64,000 nt of DNA from Stackebrandtia albiflava (lineage in GTDB: Bacteria; Actinomycetota; Actinomycetes; Mycobacteriales; Micromonosporaceae): the NCBI RefSeq assembly GCF_007994225.1, contig NZ_VLLL01000006.1, forward strand, positions 496,001 to 560,000. The letters run 5' to 3'. Positions 59,570 to 64,000 of this stretch are shown in pieces; within the stretch, counting starts at the first letter, position 1; every line of letters begins with the position of its first letter. The notes under the pieces are model-generated. The model ran no database searches. It saw nothing but the letters and a program-made list of their open reading frames with translations, and was not told the DNA's origin. The translations under genes and the position numbers were made by a program.

Positions 59570-60157
59570 TCAGGGGCGCGGCGAATCCGGAAGGGTCGCG
59601 CGCATCCTCCCGAGCGTCCTCAGCAGCGCCGGACGGTGCTTGGCCGACTTGATCCACGCCGGGAGCCGGCTCGCCAACGTCGAGTTACCGGGGCTCTGCT
59701 CACGGACACCGGCGGCGACATAACGTTCGAGGAAGTCGAGATGGGCCTCGTTCACCGCCCACAGCAGCCGCCCCCGGAACTCCGACCGCAGCCACAACGG
59801 AAGGCCGGTGCGCGGTTCCTGGCCCCGGTACAGGGATCCCATCGGCACCGCGGTCATGTCGAACCGGCGTGACCAGCCGCAGCGGCACCGCATCAGTCTC
59901 ACACCACTGGCGTTGCGGGTTCCCCACCAGGTGAGCCACTGACCGCAGTCCCCGCACCGCGTGGAGATCCGGTTCGCCGTACGCATGACGCGGTCCGGTG
60001 CGGGGACGCCGTTGTAGCCGCATCCACCGCAATACGCCCGCCCACATCGGACGGTCGCGAGGCCGTCGCAGCGGTGGCACCGCACCAGCGCCGGGCAGAT
60101 CCGCAGGTACCGCATCGGATCGTCCGCGTCACTGAACCGCCCCAACCCACGGCCCAT
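59570..60157 (-). CDS. Zinc-ribbon protein of unknown function
   Basis: 195 residues. Two Cys clusters are visible: VRCHRCDGLATVRCGRAYCG, then GCGYNG; and STRCGDCGQWLTWWG with MRCRCGWSRRF. They give several zinc-ribbon-like CxxC sets. The C-terminal half is helical (RGRLLWAVNEAHLDFLERYV) and Arg-rich. GAGAGGGG precedes the ATG at 60157. No family is named with confidence. Confidence 0.65.
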   Translation of the reverse strand: MGRGLGRFSDADDPMRYLRICPALVRCHRCDGLATVRCGRAYCGGCGYNGVPAPDRVMRTANRISTRCGDCGQWLTWWGTRNASGVRLMRCRCGWSRRFDMTAVPMGSLYRGQEPRTGLPLWLRSEFRGRLLWAVNEAHLDFLERYVAAGVREQSPGNSTLASRLPAWIKSAKHRPALLRTLGRMRATLPDSPRP

Positions 60158-60241
60158 GCCACAACCCCTCTCACGACGGAGGACCAGGCTAACCGAGAAC
60201 CCCCGACCACCGCCTCCGCGAAAACCACCGCCCGGGGCGGC

Positions 60242-60742
60242 TCACCCGCGAGGCGACCTGCCCGGGCAGGCGGGACAACCGTCGGTCATCGCGACGGCCC
60301 GTTCCCGGAACGCCCGCTCGGCAGCCTCCGGAGACCCGAACCCGTCGCCGTACTCGGGGACGTCACGCCACAGCTGTAGGGCCAGCATCCCGTCACAACA
60401 CCGGTAGCCGACACCCTCGTCGCGGTACCGGGCGAAGTGGTCGAGGATGTCGGACAGGGCCGCCGCGAAATCGCGCTCCCCGGCCAGGTATGCCGCCGCG
60501 GCCTCGCGGGCGCGGCGCGCGACGAGCTCCCGCAGCGACGGTATCTCCAGGCCGAGTTGTTCGGCGACCGCCGGGATCAGCTCCCGGATCTCGACCCGGT
60601 CCGCCGCCGTGAGCCCCGCCAGTTCGGCGAGGGCGGGGGAGTCGAGTCCGTCGGCCAGCGCGAAGGCGGCCTCCATCGGCACGTCGACATGCGGGTCGAG
60701 GTCGTGGACGAAGTCCTCAAGGACCCGCTGTAGTCGCCGCAT
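60242..60742 (-). CDS. Hypothetical helical protein
   Basis: 166 residues, mostly helical and acidic (PHVDVPMEAAFALADGLDSP, LRELVARREAREAA-like segment, FAAALSDILDHFARY), with a C-terminal CPACPG. No family is recognised. It may be a small regulator or an uncharacterised accessory protein. The start has no clear ribosome-binding site; a -10-like CATCCT stands 6 nt upstream. Confidence 0.55.
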   Translation of the reverse strand: MRRLQRVLEDFVHDLDPHVDVPMEAAFALADGLDSPALAELAGLTAADRVEIRELIPAVAEQLGLEIPSLRELVARRAREAAAAYLAGERDFAAALSDILDHFARYRDEGVGYRCCDGMLALQLWRDVPEYGDGFGSPEAAERAFRERAVAMTDGCPACPGRSPRG

Positions 60743-60829
60743 CCGTCGAGGATGCCCGACCGGCCCGAGAGCGTGCGCCGTGCCGGGGCGTCACGGCGAG
60801 CCGTCGGCCGCCGTGGGGCCACGACCGGT

Positions 60830-61285
60830 CTACGCGGCGGGTTCGAGGACGACGATCGCGGTCTCACGGGAACGCATGGCCGTGTAGGCGTCGAAGTCGT
60901 CGTCGGTCTCCCGCCACCGGTCCAGGAGACGGTCTCGCTCGGCGCCGACAGCGGGGCGGGCCCGGATCCGTCTCGTCCCGCCCGGGAGCCGCACCGTCGC
61001 CTCCGGATGCGCCTGAAGATTGAGCCACCAGGCCGGATCGGCGTCGGCCCAGCCGTTCATGGCCATGCAGACCAGGTTCCGGCCGTCCTCCAGGTAGGCG
61101 ATGATCACGTTGCGTTCCGCGCCGGTGCGTCGCCCGACGGTGGTCAGCCGCAGCATCCCCCAGCGGCGTCCCTTCGGCCGGCGGAGCCCGAACCGGCCGC
61201 CGGTGACCCGGTACATCCCGCGATGGACCGACCAGGCCAGCCGGATGAACCAGCGCGGCGGAACCTTGGCGGTGTGCTCGGCCAT
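60830..61285 (-). CDS. Deazaflavin (F420)-dependent nitroreductase-family protein (DDN-like)
   Basis: 151 residues. RLTTVGRRTGAERNVIIAYL, VCMAMNGWADADPAWWLNLQ, HPEATVRLPGG and RDRLLDRWRETDDDFDAYTA are the conserved blocks of the Mycobacterium Ddn family. These are split-barrel proteins that use coenzyme F420. Its presence suggests F420 is made by this organism. The substrate is unknown. GAGGAG precedes the ATG. Confidence 0.9.
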   Translation of the reverse strand: MAEHTAKVPPRWFIRLAWSVHRGMYRVTGGRFGLRRPKGRRWGMLRLTTVGRRTGAERNVIIAYLEDGRNLVCMAMNGWADADPAWWLNLQAHPEATVRLPGGTRRIRARPAVGAERDRLLDRWRETDDDFDAYTAMRSRETAIVVLEPAA

Positions 61286-61656
61286 CGGCGGGCTCCTCAG
61301 GATCGTCCTATGGTGAGCGTAACGGCGGCATCACCACGGGGCAACGGGATCTGGGCGTCTCAAGCCGATCGGCCGGGGCGCGCCACCGGGTCGGATGAGA
61401 GGTGACGGATTCCGGTGGCGATGTCCGATGACCGGCTCCGGTCATGGCGCGGTTGCCAGACGGTCACCGCCGCCGGCTCGGCGTTTCGCTGCGGGTTGCG
61501 GACTGTTCCCGTGCATCGACGGGGCTGACGGGCGCACCGCCGCCTCGGTGGGCCGGTCTCGTGGGGCTCCGCACATATTCGCGGCGGCGACACCGGGTGT
61601 ACCGGTGACCGCGCCGGGGGCCGGCCCGTGGAGCCGGCGACGGGCGGACATGCGAA
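61286..61656. other. Gene-free region upstream of tRNA-Ala terminator
   Basis: About 370 bp with no convincing gene. A 108-codon plus-strand ORF here has Arg/Pro/Ala-rich composition typical of non-coding GC-rich DNA. I see no repeats in it. Confidence 0.4.
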
Positions 61657-61684
61657 ACGGCGCCTTCCGAATGGAAGACGCCGT
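61657..61684 (-). terminator. Terminator after tRNA-Ala
   Basis: A 12-bp stem with one mismatch (ACGGCGCCTTCC / GGAAGACGCCGT) and a 4-nt GAAT loop, about 50 nt beyond the 3' end of the tRNA. Confidence 0.72.
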
Positions 61685-61732
61685 CATGTTGTCTCAACCA
61701 ACAACGCCTGGGTCCGCGTGACGGACCCGGAG

Positions 61733-61805
61733 TGGAGCTGAGGGGATTCGAACCCCTGGCCTCTTCGTTGCGAACGAAGCGCGCTACCAACTGCGCCACA
61801 GCCCC
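61733..61805 (-). tRNA. tRNA-Ala (anticodon CGC)
   Basis: On the minus strand, acceptor GGGGCTG pairs with CAGCTCC (one G-U). The anticodon arm CTTCG-TTCGCAA-CGAAG gives anticodon CGC, reading GCG. The T arm is AGGGG-TTCGAAT-CCCCT with discriminator A. CCA is not encoded. Cloverleaf positions all fit. Confidence 0.95.
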
Positions 61806-61950
61806 TGGTGGTCGGGTGACCGGCGATCACATTAACACACGGGCCCGAACCCGCTCACTCCAGTATTGCCCGCCTCGGGCGAACCCGCCCTCACCGCGCG
61901 CCGACGTCCGACCGGTGGCGTGCCCCGCCCCACCGCCGCCCCTCTTTTCC

Positions 61951-62160
61951 GCCTTGGGTGGCCGCAGGCCCATCGATGTGCCTCGAATAAGACGTTATGT
62001 CCGATTTCGGGCGGGCCTCAGACCACCCAAGGCGGGCCTCAGACCACCCAAGGCGGGCCTTAGACCACCCAAGGCGGGCCTCAGACCACCCAAGGCGGGC
62101 CTTAGACCACCCAAGGCGGGCCTTAGACCACCCAAGGCGGGCCTTAGACCACCCAAGGCG
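61951..62160 (+). repeat. Dispersed hairpin repeat, copy C (expanded to seven tandem 21-bp units)
   Basis: It starts CCTTGGGTGGCCGCAGGCCC. The core has ATCGATGTGCCTCGAATA and TATGTCCGATTT. Then seven units of GGGCCTCAGACCACCCAAGG plus one base (starts 62013, 62034, 62055, 62076, 62097, 62118, 62139) differ only by C or T at one position. The units are inverted complements of the left arm. It lies between tRNA-Ala and the pmt gene and is longer than copies A and B. Confidence 0.93.
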
Positions 62161-62181
62161 CAGTGGAGGGGGTGGTAGCGG

Positions 62182-63717
62182 TCAGATCCAGTTGTTGCCC
62201 AGCCACATCCGGGCGTGCCAGTCCTCGTACGTCATCACCTGACCGGTGTACAGCGGCCAGAAGTACGCGAAGCACAACGCGATCAACACCATGAAACCCC
62301 CGGCGATCAACGCGCCGGTGAGACGGCGTTCCGGTGACGCGGTCGCGGGACCGATCACCATCCCCATCGCGAACACGACCGCCAGGACCAGGAACGGCTG
62401 CGCAGGGATCGCGTAGAAGAAGAACATCGTGCGGTCCGGGTACAGCAGCCACGGCGCGATACCCGCCGCCGCGCCGCCGAGCACCGCCCACGCCCGCCAG
62501 TCGCGGCGCGACGCCGCCCACCACAGCAACGCGACCAGCGCCGGAATGAACACCCACCACAGCAGCGGGGTCCCCAGCAGCAGCACCTCCGAGGCGCACC
62601 GCTCGGCACCGCAGTCGACGTCGGACGACCAGTAGAAGACCACCGGCCGCGCGTCCAGCATCCACTGCCACGGCCACGACTGGTAGGTGTGCTCGGTGTT
62701 GAGTCCCTCGTGGAACTCCAACACGCTGACGTGGTACTCCCACAGGTTGTGCAGCGCCCCCAGCACCGGCGGCTCCGACATGCCCTGTTCGGCACGCCAG
62801 TGCCGGTAGGAGCCCGCGTCGGAAGCGAACCAGCCGGTCCAGGTGGCCACGTACGTGAGGATCGACGTGATCCCGAACGCGAACACCCAGCCCGTCTCGT
62901 CCAGCAGCGTGTCCCGGGCCGGGCTCGCGGCGCGGACCTCACGCCGCAGCCGGTACTCCCACGCGTACAGCAACACGATGAACAGCAGGATGAACCACAG
63001 CGCGCTCCACTTGACGCCCATCGCCATGCCGGCCAGCACCCCGGCCGCGATCCGCCACCACGGGACGGCGAACGCGGGCCGGAACCCGGCTCTCGGGTCC
63101 ACACCCGCGTCCATGGCGGTCAGCCACCGCCGCCGCCGGGCGTCCCGGTCGAGGACCAGGCAGTAGAACGCCCCGAGCAGGAACACCATGAGGAAGATGT
63201 CGAGCAGCGCCGTCCGGGACAGCACCAGGTGGAGGCCGTCCATCGCCATCAGCAGACCGGCGGCCCCGCCGAGCATCGTGGAACCGGTGAGCCGTCTCGC
63301 CAGCATCGTCAGCAGCGCCACCGAGACGATGCCCGCCACCGCCGCCGAGATGCGCCAACCGAACTCGTTGTAGCCGAACAGCCATTCGCCGAGCGCGATG
63401 CACCACTTGCCCAACGGCGGGTGGGCGACGTAGGAGCCGGTGGCGTCGTCGATGTTCCATTCGACGCCGTGTTGCAGCAGTTGCCGCGCGTCCTGGGCGT
63501 AGTAGACCTCGTCGAAGACGAGCCCCTTCGGGTGGGTCAGCCCGGTGAGTCGCAGGACCGCCGCGAACCCGGTGACGACGGCGACCGTGATCCAGCCGCG
63601 CAGTCGGTCGCCCGGGGGCCCGCCGCTGAGCCGGCGGCGCAGTTCCTCGGTCACCGGCGGGGTGGCCTTGGAACCGCGCAGGCCGGACGGTTGCGTGTCG
63701 AGCGCTGCGGCGTTCAT
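62182..63717 (-). CDS. pmt: Protein O-mannosyltransferase (dolichyl/polyprenyl-phosphate-mannose-protein mannosyltransferase)
   Basis: 511 residues, about 11 membrane helices. The start of the PMT catalytic region is intact: THPKGLVFDEVYYAQDARQL, with the Asp-Glu after the first helix, then AHPPLGKWCIALGEWLFGYN, GWRISAAVAGIVSVALLTML and HLVLSRTALLDIFLMVFLLG. The C-terminal ArnT-like/PMT_4TMC part includes YQSWPWQWMLDARPV and a Trp-rich end. It transfers mannose from polyprenyl-phosphomannose to exported proteins at the membrane. TAAAAT lies 7 nt before the ATG (leaderless). Confidence 0.93.
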   Translation of the reverse strand: MNAAALDTQPSGLRGSKATPPVTEELRRRLSGGPPGDRLRGWITVAVVTGFAAVLRLTGLTHPKGLVFDEVYYAQDARQLLQHGVEWNIDDATGSYVAHPPLGKWCIALGEWLFGYNEFGWRISAAVAGIVSVALLTMLARRLTGSTMLGGAAGLLMAMDGLHLVLSRTALLDIFLMVFLLGAFYCLVLDRDARRRRWLTAMDAGVDPRAGFRPAFAVPWWRIAAGVLAGMAMGVKWSALWFILLFIVLLYAWEYRLRREVRAASPARDTLLDETGWVFAFGITSILTYVATWTGWFASDAGSYRHWRAEQGMSEPPVLGALHNLWEYHVSVLEFHEGLNTEHTYQSWPWQWMLDARPVVFYWSSDVDCGAERCASEVLLLGTPLLWWVFIPALVALLWWAASRRDWRAWAVLGGAAAGIAPWLLYPDRTMFFFYAIPAQPFLVLAVVFAMGMVIGPATASPERRLTGALIAGGFMVLIALCFAYFWPLYTGQVMTYEDWHARMWLGNNWI

Positions 63718-63724
63718 CCTGGGG

Positions 63725-63730
63725 ATTTTA
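63725..63730 (-). promoter_or_regulatory. Leaderless -10 (TAAAAT) for pmt
   Basis: TAAAAT-CCCCAGG-ATG on the minus strand, with no Shine-Dalgarno sequence. Confidence 0.5.
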
Positions 63731-63953
63731 GTGAGTGTCCGGTAGTCGCCGAGGTGGTGTCTCCGGCCGGTCGCGACGGCGGACCGGCCGACCGCCCGGG
63801 CGATGGAGGCCACTCGGGTCGATCGGTGGTGTCGGACGGCCCGGTGTCCTGTCTATTCTGGCGATCCGTGGAGCGGCGGGCCGTCCGACGAGACCGGGGC
63901 CGGTCGAGAGCGGGGCCGGCCGGTGGCGCGGTGACCGGCCCCCGAGGGGAGCT

Positions 63954-64000
63954 GTGTTGCGCATCAGGCTGCTTGGTGAGGTGGCGGTCCGCGATGACCG
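63954..64000 (+). CDS. Start of a second BTAD/SARP-type regulator (truncated by window end)
   Basis: From GTG at 63954 (GAGGGGAG upstream) the first 15 codons read MLRIRLLGEVAVRDD. The pattern RIRLLGEVAVRDD matches the first strand pair of SARP DNA-binding domains and resembles MRVLLLGPFRLHDDE of the gene at 51218. Only the N-terminus is visible, so the assignment is tentative. Confidence 0.6.
   Translation, partial: MLRIRLLGEVAVRDD

Noticed and set aside
61951-62160. Tandem 21-bp units resembling a CRISPR array
   Set aside because: The units are contiguous with no unique spacers and no cas genes; they are simple tandem repeats.
61732-62178. Plus-strand ORF with GLRPPK repeats as a protein
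   Set aside because: It overlaps tRNA-Ala and the repeat element; the frame is a by-product of 21 bp being a multiple of three. The same holds for the long minus ORF through copy A (9600-11360).

Overview
The window is high-GC (roughly 70%) actinobacterial chromosome. Supporting signs are GTG starts, BTAD/SARP regulators, paired XRE and DUF397 genes, an IdeR-type iron box, a DUF574 methyltransferase, YbaB/WXG-like secretion-type clusters, and many leaderless promoters of the form TANNNT, 6-7 nt, start codon. The gene families fit a filamentous or Glycomycetaceae/Micromonosporaceae-like actinomycete. I cannot name the species from the sequence alone. No rRNA, phage, plasmid backbone or transposase is visible.

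Layout. 1-9.5 kb: the tail of a cyclase-ATPase regulator, a Tat-exported family-10-like glycosidase, a phosphoribosyltransferase/dacB pair divergent from ppa, a repeat-rich scramblase-like protein, a DHA2 exporter and a small hydrolase. 9.5-14.4 kb: tRNA-Thr, a dispersed hairpin repeat, two VOC proteins, a lipoprotein, a membrane protein and an iron-regulated siderophore-interacting protein. 14.5-16.4 kb: a small polymorphic-toxin island. It holds a DddA-like (SCP1.201-type) deaminase toxin, its overlapping probable immunity gene, and a broken two-domain relative of the immunity protein behind a truncated leader ORF. 16.5-25.8 kb: membrane proteins, a histidine kinase/response regulator pair, tandem-duplicated YwqG-like genes, a TetR, a serine hydrolase and YqeB. 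25.9-31.3 kb: YbaB plus a WXG-like protein under SARP-like direct repeats, a CGNR regulator, a DUF574 methyltransferase and a third YwqG-like gene.

31.4-41.8 kb: a TetR-controlled heterodimeric ABC exporter whose catalytic degeneracies are complementary between its subunits, a GNAT, an MFS carrier, a PadR with a clear operator followed by an FAD monooxygenase, CorA and DUF805. 41.8-47 kb: an accessory region with a large inverted 21-bp-period repeat array, a structured 564-bp intergenic region, an XRE/DUF397 pair and a three-gene cluster that starts with a paralogue of the toxin's N-terminal domain. 47-54.3 kb: a Ser/Thr kinase carrying an E3-binding (PSBD-like) motif, a four-gene YbaB/ESX-like cluster, and a divergent 1017-residue BTAD/NB-ARC regulator with 11-bp-spaced repeats between them. 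54.3-64 kb: a membrane-anchored alpha/beta hydrolase, an ArsR/AHSA1 pair with a perfect operator hairpin, zinc-ribbon and F420-type proteins, tRNA-Ala, the longest copy of the dispersed repeat, a Pmt mannosyltransferase and the start of another BTAD regulator.

The most notable items are the deaminase toxin/immunity island (14.5-16.3 kb), the dispersed GGGCCTCAGACCACCCAAGG hairpin family (three copies), the CTTGGTCC/GGACCAAG array (42.5-42.7 kb), the SARP-like heptamers shared by the two YbaB loci, and the kinase with an E3-binding motif.
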